Assembly (NCBI RefSeq): GCF_019469205.1
Contig: NZ_CP048265.1
Location: forward strand, 1,116,001 to 1,180,000
Direction: 5' to 3'
DNA from: Gilliamella sp. ESL0405
GTDB taxonomy: Bacteria; Pseudomonadota; Gammaproteobacteria; Enterobacterales; Orbaceae
Length of the DNA stretch: 64,000 nucleotides
Part shown: positions 49,357-56,529 of the stretch, in pieces
Layout of the letters: each line of letters starts with the position of its first letter
Position numbering within the stretch: the first letter of the stretch is position 1
The notes under the pieces: model-generated
What the model was told of the DNA's origin: nothing
The model's input: the letters and a program-made list of their open reading frames with translations, nothing else
Databases searched by the model: none
Program-made: the position numbers and the translations under genes

Positions 49357-50013
49357 ATGAAAAAAATACTAATAGGCTTAATATCTGTTGCATTACTGTC
49401 GGGTTGTAAGGTTGAGCTAGCGCCAACCGTAAATTTGAGCGATGTCAATAGCGAAACCGCTAAAACAATTCAGTCGAAACTTGTTGTTGAAGTTATGTCT
49501 TGCGCAGATTATAAAGACTCAAGAAAGGAATCATCTGATGTAACAGATGCAAAAGAAGCAATTTCAAATATTTTTACCGACGCAAAATATATAGAATGCT
49601 ATCGTGAAAAAATGGACTCGAAAGCATTATTTGAAATTCCTATAACTGTCGGCGGTAAAGATCTAACTGGGGATATACAAATACGAAACGGAGGATTTGG
49701 TGGAGGAATGATTGTATTGCTTTCTGACAATCTTAGAAGCAAAATTCAACAACAACAAAAAAATTCTTTTTCTAAATTTGAACCTTCTGTTCAAATAACA
49801 ATCAAAAATGATTTAGACAAAAATCAGGATATTGTGGTGCATGGTGTTTTGGCTGATGCTAAACATTATCTTCCGTATTCTTGGTATCAGTTAGTAGCTG
49901 GTAAAGCTCAGACATTTAAACTTTCTGATGTTTCTGTATTAGCGATAACTAAACACGGTGGTGCGCTAGTTTATGAAGATTATGACAAGCGATATCAAAT
50001 AAAGAAAGAATAA
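49357..50013 (+). CDS. predicted lipoprotein of unknown function
   Basis: A 218-residue protein with a clear lipoprotein signal: LLSGC, Cys17, Lys-Val at +1/+2. The mature part has two further Cys (MSCADY and YIECYRE), a glycine patch NGGFGGGMIV near residue 113, and a beta-rich C-terminal half. It resembles small lipoproteins found among phage and island genes, but I cannot name the family. GATGAGGAA lies 9 bases before the ATG. A terminator follows. Confidence 0.7.
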   Translation: MKKILIGLISVALLSGCKVELAPTVNLSDVNSETAKTIQSKLVVEVMSCADYKDSRKESSDVTDAKEAISNIFTDAKYIECYREKMDSKALFEIPITVGGKDLTGDIQIRNGGFGGGMIVLLSDNLRSKIQQQQKNSFSKFEPSVQITIKNDLDKNQDIVVHGVLADAKHYLPYSWYQLVAGKAQTFKLSDVSVLAITKHGGALVYEDYDKRYQIKKE

Positions 50014-50024
50014 AATATTTAATC

Positions 50025-50046
50025 AAACCCTCTAAGAGGGTTTTTA
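50025..50046 (+). terminator. Rho-independent terminator
   Basis: A perfect 8-bp stem AAACCCTC/GAGGGTTT (50025-50032 with 50036-50043) ends in five T; it follows the lipoprotein gene. Confidence 0.8.
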
Positions 50047-50193
50047 ATATCAGGCATTAATATTTTTGGGGGGAAATAGCTCTAAGCTTTTTCACTCCAG
50101 AAGTGATATAATTTAAAGCTCTTTCCATTTTCATTCTTGCAATTTCTTCATTTTTACCACTAGATAAAGAAAATACTTCAGCTAATTCGCTTT

Positions 50194-50451
50194 TTACGCA
50201 ACGTAGGAGTCTCTTAATTTACCATATTCGCTTGTAATAGCTTTAAGCTCATTTTTATAACGCTCAAGAATCAAAATTTCATATATAATTTCGCGTAAAT
50301 TTATTTGAGTAATATTTTTAATAACTCTAGTAACTTCAAGTCTATCAACTAACTCATTATTCAAGCTTCTTTTATTTACATTTGCTTTTTCTTCTAAATA
50401 ACTTCGTAAATCTGATGGCAATCTTGTTGGAAATGGTTTGATTGTAGTCAT
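50194..50451 (-). CDS. Arc-family ribbon-helix-helix DNA-binding protein, apparently frameshifted
   Basis: The 85-residue product has the Arc/Mnt phage repressor pattern at its N-terminus: PFPTRLPSDLRSYLEEKANVNKRSLNNELVDRL (beta strand, helix, helix). Just past its stop, a second minus-strand frame stays open to 50057 for some 45 codons and reads as coherent helix (KSELAEVFSLSSGKNEEIARMKMERALNYITSGVKKLRA). This suggests one longer gene broken by a one-base change near 50200. A phage or island regulator by family; targets unknown. Confidence 0.65.
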   Translation of the reverse strand: MTTIKPFPTRLPSDLRSYLEEKANVNKRSLNNELVDRLEVTRVIKNITQINLREIIYEILILERYKNELKAITSEYGKLRDSYVA

Positions 50452-50632
50452 TTCATGATTCCTTTTGATTCATAATGTATGCGAAATCAAACCATTTACA
50501 ACACGAATGCCCGATGAATTGAAAGCAATCCGTCTTCAAATCCAACATGAGTAGCGGGGGCTGCTAAACAAGCGTTGATATGTTTTGTTAAATCACATAC
50601 CATTGCCTTAAATTAATTATAAAGGTGATGGT

Positions 50633-51130
50633 ATGAAAAAGGTTATATTTGTCTTGTTGTTTTTTCCGTTTCTAGTTTTTGCTGATTCTAATTTAACTGA
50701 AAATGATATATCTGCATATTTAACTGATATCTGCAAGTCAACTCCATATTATTTTACAGTAAAAATGAATGGATTAATTACAAAAGATGATAGCGAAAGT
50801 TCTATCGGGAAAGTTTCACGTGGGGATATAGATAGATACAAATTAATAGAAAAATATAAAAACCTTGGCGATGACTCATTCAAAAGTTATTCAACATTGA
50901 TTGATATGCAAGGTAAAATAAATTTTAACAATATTAAATCAGAAACTAGAGTAGCGGGAGTGTGTTTGGTCTTAATTGCTCAAGACGATATAGTGGATGT
51001 AATTGCTGATTATGTGATGGTAACTGGTGCTGGTAGTTCAAAATTACCTAATGAGCTCATGAAAACTGTATTAAATAAAAATGTAAATGAACTAAAAACA
51101 TTATTAGAGAAAATAAAGGCTCTATATTAG
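50633..51130 (+). CDS. hypothetical exported protein
   Basis: A 165-residue protein with a cleavable signal peptide (FVLLFFPFLVFA|DS). The mature part has two Cys (DICKST and AGVCLVL) and ends in a helix rich in Leu, Lys and Asn. Family unknown. AAAGGTGAT lies 4-12 bases before the ATG. Its surroundings (Arc-type gene, IS256 remnant) mark accessory DNA; it may be a periplasmic immunity-type protein, but nothing shows this directly. Confidence 0.6.
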   Translation: MKKVIFVLLFFPFLVFADSNLTENDISAYLTDICKSTPYYFTVKMNGLITKDDSESSIGKVSRGDIDRYKLIEKYKNLGDDSFKSYSTLIDMQGKINFNNIKSETRVAGVCLVLIAQDDIVDVIADYVMVTGAGSSKLPNELMKTVLNKNVNELKTLLEKIKALY

Positions 51131-51233
51131 CTAAATCTGTGTCATCGCTATTTTTGACAGTGAACATTGTATTTTAGAATAAATTTCTAAATTGAATTAC
51201 CTATTGACTGCCAAAGCAATTTAATTGGATATT

Positions 51234-51263
51234 CTTTGTTTAGGTTTCGAAATCTAAACAAAG
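51234..51263. repeat. 30-bp near-perfect palindrome
   Basis: CTTTGTTTAG (51234-51243) mirrors CTAAACAAAG (51254-51263) around a TTTCGAAA centre; only one central pair is G-T. No T-run follows. Confidence 0.75.
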
Positions 51264-51282
51264 CGGATTATATGAAAAATTA

Positions 51283-51308
51283 ATTAGTTTTATGCATCAT
51301 AAACTAAT
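51283..51308. repeat. second dyad beside the palindrome
   Basis: ATTAGTTTTATG and CATAAACTAAT form arms with one bulged base around a CAT centre, 20 bases after the 30-bp palindrome. The two dyads lie between an exported-protein gene and the IS256 left end. Confidence 0.5.
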
Positions 51309-51403
51309 AATTGTGCGATAACTGAAGTGAAAAGTTGGGAAGTGGATCGAGAAAAGTGTAAGAATAATCGACGTATATAAAATCTATCTTTAAATATTTT
51401 TTA

Positions 51404-52281
51404 GACCCTGTAAATAAATTTTTGTATTTGCCTATATTTGAACTACTCTAATGGGAAAAAATAGATAGATATAAAATGAACGAAAAAAACTAAGAGAAAT
51501 GGCCGCAGCGCTCGCCAATGGCATAAAAACTCTGGAAGATTTAGGTCAATTAACGGGCTTTATGAATAAACTGGTGATTGAAACGGCGTTAAATGAAGAA
51601 ATGGCACAGCATCTAAGTCATGAAAAACATCAGAAAAAACCAGGTAGCAATACTCGTAACGGTTGTAGTAAAAAAACGGTTATAACTGATGATGGTGAAT
51701 TAGAGCTTGCCATTCTACGAGATAGAGAAAGCAGTTTTGAACCTTAGCTAGTTAAAAAGCATCAAACACGCATCGATAAATTAATCATCAAATTCTCTTT
51801 TTATATGCCAAAGGTATGACAACAAGGAAAATTACTAACACATTTAAAGAGATGTATGATGTTGATATCTCTCCAACGCTGATTTCTAAAGTGACAGATT
51901 CAGTAAAAGAGCAGGCACTCGCTCATTTTGAGGAGATTTGGGATGATAAGTACCCGTATATTGGTCAATCCTGGCGCAGACATTGGGAAAATCTCAGCCC
52001 CTTCTTTGTTTATCCTCAGGATATTCGCAAAGCGATTTATACCACTAATGCAATAGAGTCTTTAAATAGTGTTATTCGTCATGCTATTAAGAAAAGAAAG
52101 GTATTCCCGACCGATGACTCAGTTAAAAAGGTCATCTATTTAGCGATACAACAAGCTTCTAAAAAATGGACAATGCCAATTCAAAACTGGAAGAGTGCGA
52201 TGAATCGATTAATTATAGAATTTGGTGACAGAATGACTCGTCACCTCTTACTGGCAAATACACAAAATTTAGGATAGGGTC
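51404..52281 (+). mobile_element. IS256-family element, internally deleted copy A
   Basis: Bounded by GACCCTGTAAA... at 51404 and ...AGGATAGGGTC ending at 52281; the ~29-bp ends are imperfect inverted repeats of each other (both start GACCCT and end TATTTGCC inward). At 878 bp it is shorter than a normal IS256 element (about 1.3 kb). No target duplication is visible (ATTTTTTA left, AGATAATT right), suggesting later rearrangement. Its right end cuts the neighbouring minus-strand gene. Confidence 0.88.
51476..52277 (+). pseudogene. IS256-family transposase, broken (copy A)
   Basis: The start (MNEK...) is frameshifted in a run of A at about 51482. The next frame from 51499 reads MAAALANGIKTLEDL... 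up to a TAG at 51745 that replaces a Gln codon, then shifts again before KGMTTR. From 51816 the frame continues to SVKEQ, then jumps to ALAHFEEIWDDKY: the catalytic core with the first two Asp is deleted. The C-terminal part (TTNAIESLNSVIR, KKRKVFPTDDS) is intact to 52277. It cannot make active transposase. Confidence 0.88.
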
Positions 52282-52753
52282 AGATAATTTGTTCGCTGGG
52301 TAGTAACATTGCGTATACTTCATAATGGTCAGCAGCTATAACTTCGACCTCATCCCCTTCTTTAAATTGATAAAAACCAAGCCAACCTTTCAAACAGATA
52401 TTATTATTCAATTTAGCTGTAATATGCTGAGCTTTAAAATAGTTGCTATTATAAATTTTGTCACCGTTATTAAGTGCTGCCAAAGCTGTTGTTCCATTAC
52501 CCGCTATGGTTGCCAGCACTGCTCCTTTACGTATTTTTACTAATTGTTTTTTTCTTTCTTCTTTGCTCATATAAGCACCATCAAACAATGGTGCATAACA
52601 AAATATTCCTTTGAATTCAGTCAAAGTACTGGTTAGTTTAACCAGTTTTTTAGGAGGGAGTATAGGATCAGAAATACTAATACCCGTTTTTTTTAATAAC
52701 TCTTCTTTATCTTTATAGGTTTTATCTGTTCCATCATATTTGGCATAGGGCAT
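52280..52753 (-). pseudogene. truncated duplicate of the adjacent T6SS-linked membrane protein
   Basis: The 157 residues align with the first ~160 of the next gene (MPYAKYDGTDK, LPPKKLVKLT, FCYAPLFDGAYMSKEERKK, GWLGFYQFKEGDEVEV) but stop at SEQII. The TGA stop is formed by the last bases of the IS256 copy, so the insertion removed the C-terminal half including both membrane helices. Two internal residues of the HADHYEV region are also deleted. It may still yield a soluble N-terminal domain. Confidence 0.82.
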
Positions 52754-52815
52754 AGTTAAATTCCGTTTATCTATGTTGTAACAAAAATGTTTTAAATCTA
52801 TACGTTTTCAGAAAA

Positions 52816-53775
52816 CTATTTTTTTCTTTTAGCTTTTACCATTTTTTTAGACGGCTTTTTAGGTGTTTTTTTACATACAATTTCGGGATTGTAATAGAAA
52901 AAATACCAACCAGCGCCTGATTTTGGAGGTCTTTCATAATAATCATTTGAATTGCAATTATATTCAGTGGAATATTTACCTTCTTCAATTCGTTTTTTGA
53001 CTTGCTGTTTACTCATTGAAACTAAATCGATATTTTTAACATTTTGCCACCCAAAAGTTGTAAATATCCGCTCAGCCAGTGTTATATAAGTTGCAATATC
53101 TCTTTTATAGGTAATAAAAATTGCCGGGATAAATAATATTCCGAGACCAGTAAATGCCGGAAACAGATTATCTAATGTGAACGAACTAAAAAAATAAACC
53201 ATACAAAGAGTAAATAATATGTATACAATGAAATAGAGTAAGAGTTCACCCTTTAAAGATTGCTTTCTCCCTCCTGTACAAGGAGGAATGATAGAGATTA
53301 TTTGTTCGCTGGGTTTTAACATTGCGTATACTTCATAATGGTCAGCATGCTTTTCGGCCACAACTTCGACCTCATCTCCTTCTTTAAATTGATAGAAACC
53401 GAGCCAACCTCTTAATATAAGATTATTATTTAATTTAGCTGTAATATATTGCCCATCAAAATAGTTACTCCGATGAATATCATCACCATGACCAAGCGCT
53501 GCCAGTGCTACGGTGGTATTACCTGCTACCGTTGCCAACGCTGCTCCGCTGCGCATTTTTGCTTGTCGTTTTTTTCTTTCTTCTTTACTCATATAAGCAC
53601 CATCACAGAGTGGAGCTTGACAAAACATACCTTTAAAATCAGTCAAAGTACCGGTTAGTTTAACCAGTTTTTTAGGAGGGAGTATGGGATCAGGAATACT
53701 AATACCGGTTTCCTTTAATAACTCTTCTTTATCATTATAGATTTTATCTGTTCCGTCATATTTGGCATAGGGCAT
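52816..53775 (-). CDS. membrane protein linked to the T6SS effector cassette
   Basis: A 319-residue protein. Residues ~35-160 form a beta-rich domain (LTGTLTDFKGMFC, NLILRGWLGFYQFKEGDEVEVV), residues ~182-225 two membrane helices (LLYFIVYILFTLCMVYFF and LGILFIPAIFITY), and the C-terminus is very basic (KKTPKKPSKKMVKAKRKK). Similar proteins are listed near vgrG genes as putative T6SS effectors, but I cannot assign toxin or accessory function. A second, truncated copy lies 62 bases downstream. Confidence 0.6.
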   Translation of the reverse strand: MPYAKYDGTDKIYNDKEELLKETGISIPDPILPPKKLVKLTGTLTDFKGMFCQAPLCDGAYMSKEERKKRQAKMRSGAALATVAGNTTVALAALGHGDDIHRSNYFDGQYITAKLNNNLILRGWLGFYQFKEGDEVEVVAEKHADHYEVYAMLKPSEQIISIIPPCTGGRKQSLKGELLLYFIVYILFTLCMVYFFSSFTLDNLFPAFTGLGILFIPAIFITYKRDIATYITLAERIFTTFGWQNVKNIDLVSMSKQQVKKRIEEGKYSTEYNCNSNDYYERPPKSGAGWYFFYYNPEIVCKKTPKKPSKKMVKAKRKK

Positions 53776-54188
53776 AGTTAAATTCCGTTTTTTTGTTTAC
53801 TAGCAATTTTTTAGTAAAAAGCCAGCTTATATCAGATAGCAGGAAACATTCTCCTTTTAAGGATAATTTTAGGCATACTCGTGATTTTTGGGATCCCTTT
53901 CACTGCTTAATAATTCTATTCAATCTTACTATCTATTTCAGGGAATATGAATTCAAATCCAGTGTTTTTTGATAAATTTTCCGCTGAAATATTTAGTAAA
54001 AATTGTTTGAAAATCTCATCGAATATTAATTAGATCACAATAAATTTTAACTATAATACCTTTTGCTAACTTATAAGACATTATAGTTATTTGCGTAGCA
54101 ACGATATAACCTATCAATAAAAAAATACAATGAAATGATGAGTTATCTATTAAATATTGATTTTTTTATTGTCCATTATGGTATTTTC
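53776..54188. other. intergenic decay zone between immunity stub and membrane-protein gene
   Basis: AT-rich sequence with stops in all frames. GGCCTCATA near 54200 matches the spacer between the two intact immunity-like genes (near 55427), consistent with loss of a gene copy by deletion. Confidence 0.35.
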
Positions 54189-54284
54189 CTAGAGACTAGG
54201 CCTCATAATATAAAAAGTGAGTTTGAGTGCGAGGGTATTTACGCTTAGGCTTAATAGACCGATTAAAAGAAGCGTCTTTTTCAT
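54189..54284 (-). pseudogene. stub of a third immunity-like paralog
   Basis: After GGGAGAAAATGAG the frame gives MKKTLLLIGLLSLSVNTLALKLT, a signal peptide and first mature residues like those of the two upstream paralogs (MKK...NTTLAVELT). It then runs into FYIMRPSL and a stop; ATTATGAGGCCTA at this join matches the spacer after the first paralog. So a complete copy seems to have lost all but its first ~25 codons by deletion. Confidence 0.6.
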
Positions 54285-54343
54285 CTCATTTTCTCCCTTT
54301 TTTTTACCTTATATTCCATGTTATTGCTTACGTTAATTACTAG

Positions 54344-55396
54344 CTATTGTTCTGTCTCTCTAAGTTTTATTGACGCTTCAATGGTTTTCGCTATTTGGTA
54401 GATTTCATCTTTAGTTAAAGGTGTTTTCCCTTTTGATTCTTTTTGTTTCCCAACTACTAGAAGTTGTAACCATGGATTATGACCCTCTTTTTTAGTTTGA
54501 TAAGGTTCAACTACAGCATAATAACCATAGTCGGACGGTGATTTATCTTTATAACGTATTTCAACAAAACCCGCTAAGCCATTCCGCCCATCCATTTTGA
54601 TATCCCGATACTTTATGGGGAAGCCTAGTAATTTAATATTTTTAATATTTCGATTACTTATATCGTAATTACTGTTCCAAAATAGATTGATTTCTTCTTT
54701 GGCATCATAGCGCAAGAGATTGGTAAAAGGACTTGTATTTTCGGTAAACGAAATAACGATATCAGGGTGCTCTTTTAACCGAAAAGAGACGGTTAAAATA
54801 AGGGGTATGTTGGAATTATCACCAGCGACAAAGCCAAATGGAATACATTTTCCTGCGGTAGGCGGTACTTCAAACAGTTCACGAGGCGAAAAACCGTTAA
54901 TAATTGCTTCGACGTTATCTTTATAAAAATCAAAATTTTTTTCTTCCGCTTGGCGATAATCATTTGTAAAAAAAGAATAAATTCTATTTTTGTCTATAAA
55001 AGTTACACGAGCTCCATTTTTTGTATAAAACCCCAAATTATTATCTTTTTCCCATATTTCTACCATATCATTGAAATTGCTGTTTTTAACATTACTATTC
55101 TCTATAGCTATTTGATGCTTTGCTTTTTTTAACTCTTCATCGTTCCATTTTGCAGTAATTGATAAATTATTTTGGTTATAATTAAAAGCTGATAAAATGG
55201 TCCATTTACCATCTTGAAAATAGATAGGGAAACGGGATTTTGGTTTAAGGTATTTATTTGTCGGATAAAGTGCTACCTCAAGATTGTCAGGTAAATCTAA
55301 GGTATATGAGCCAATACACTCGGTTTTATAGGTGAGTTCTACCGCCAGAGTTGTATTAAGGCTTAAAACACCAAATAAAAAAATCATCTTTTTCAT
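54344..55396 (-). CDS. periplasmic T6SS immunity-like protein (Tli4-like), copy 2
   Basis: A 350-residue exported protein with a signal peptide ending NTTLA|VE. It shares most residues with the next gene over its whole length (TYKTECIGSYTLDLPDNLEVALYP, GKCIPFGFVAG, SFRLKEHPDIVISFTEN, MDGRNGLAGFVEIRYKDKSPSDYGYY). The TECIG...LDLP opening is typical of the Tli4 group of lipase-immunity proteins. It should protect the periplasm against the effector encoded just upstream. I start at 55396, where AAAGGAAAAAAC precedes the ATG. Confidence 0.72.
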   Translation of the reverse strand: MKKMIFLFGVLSLNTTLAVELTYKTECIGSYTLDLPDNLEVALYPTNKYLKPKSRFPIYFQDGKWTILSAFNYNQNNLSITAKWNDEELKKAKHQIAIENSNVKNSNFNDMVEIWEKDNNLGFYTKNGARVTFIDKNRIYSFFTNDYRQAEEKNFDFYKDNVEAIINGFSPRELFEVPPTAGKCIPFGFVAGDNSNIPLILTVSFRLKEHPDIVISFTENTSPFTNLLRYDAKEEINLFWNSNYDISNRNIKNIKLLGFPIKYRDIKMDGRNGLAGFVEIRYKDKSPSDYGYYAVVEPYQTKKEGHNPWLQLLVVGKQKESKGKTPLTKDEIYQIAKTIEASIKLRETEQ

Positions 55397-55452
55397 TTTG
55401 TTTTTTCCTTTATTTGCCTTAGGCCTCATATTATTAATTGCTTGTAATGCCA

Positions 55453-56517
55453 TTATTGTTCTGTTGCTCGACGCTTTATTGATGCTTCAATGGTTTTTGC
55501 CATTTGGTAGATTTCATCTTCTGTTAGGGGGATTTTTCCTTTTGCTTCGCTCTGTTTGCCAATAACAGATAGCTGTAACCATGGGTGGTTGGTTTTGCTG
55601 TTTGGCGTGTTTCGGGAATAGTAAGACACTACGCCGTAATAACCATAGTCGGACGGCGATTTATCTTTATAACGTATTTCAACAAAACCCGCTAAGCCAT
55701 TACGTCCATCCATTTTAATATCCCGATACTTTATAGGAAAGCCTAGTAATTTAATGTTTTTTATATTTCGATTACTTATATCGTAATTACTATTCCAAAA
55801 TAGATTGATTTCCTCTTTGGCATCATAGCGCAAGAGATTAGTAAATGAGCGTGTATTTTCAGTAAACGAAATAACGATATCAGGGTGCTCTTTTAACCGA
55901 AAAGAGACGGTTAAAATAAGGGGTATGGAGGCATCATTCCCGGCGACAAAGCCAAAAGGGATACATTTACCAGCAATTTGTGGCACCTCAAACAGTTCAC
56001 GGGTAGAAAAACCATTAATAATTGCTTGGGCGTTCTGCTTATAAAATTCAAAATCTTTTTTTTCGCCTTGGTAGCGATTAGTTGTAAAAAATGAATATAT
56101 TGTATTATTTTTAATAAAAGTTACAGATGCTCCCTCTTTTGCATAAAAACCCAAATTATTATTTTCATTCCACAATTCCACCATATCATTAGAATTATTA
56201 GTTTTAACAATCTGATTTTCTATAGTTATTTGTTGTTTTGCATTTTTTAATTCTTCATCGTTCCATTTTGCAGTAATCGATAAATTATTTCGATTATAAT
56301 TAAAAGCAGATAATATTGCCCATTTACCATCTTGAAAATAGACAGGAAAACGAGATTTAGGTTTAAGGTACTTATTTGTCGGGTAAAGTGCCACTTCAAG
56401 ATTATCGGGTAAATCTAAGGTATAGGAACCAATACACTCGGTTTTATAGGTGAGTTCAACTGCTTGGGCTAGATAACTAAAACAAGTAAGACTGACTAAT
56501 AAAAAAAATTTTTTCAT
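55453..56517 (-). CDS. periplasmic T6SS immunity-like protein (Tli4-like), copy 1
   Basis: A 354-residue exported protein (signal peptide ...YLAQA|VE), the first gene after the phospholipase effector (12-base gap). It is a close paralog of the downstream gene; the middle 90 residues (120-170) and the variable loop near residue 320 differ most, as expected for regions that touch different effectors. The gene order effector-immunity supports an immunity role; the exact match between Tli4-type immunity and a PLD effector is inference. Confidence 0.75.
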   Translation of the reverse strand: MKKFFLLVSLTCFSYLAQAVELTYKTECIGSYTLDLPDNLEVALYPTNKYLKPKSRFPVYFQDGKWAILSAFNYNRNNLSITAKWNDEELKNAKQQITIENQIVKTNNSNDMVELWNENNNLGFYAKEGASVTFIKNNTIYSFFTTNRYQGEKKDFEFYKQNAQAIINGFSTRELFEVPQIAGKCIPFGFVAGNDASIPLILTVSFRLKEHPDIVISFTENTRSFTNLLRYDAKEEINLFWNSNYDISNRNIKNIKLLGFPIKYRDIKMDGRNGLAGFVEIRYKDKSPSDYGYYGVVSYYSRNTPNSKTNHPWLQLSVIGKQSEAKGKIPLTEDEIYQMAKTIEASIKRRATEQ

Positions 56518-56529
56518 GATAGGAAATCC

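Noticed and set aside
51396-52289. Target-site duplication of IS256 copy A
   Set aside because: The eight bases on the two sides differ, so no duplication can be claimed.
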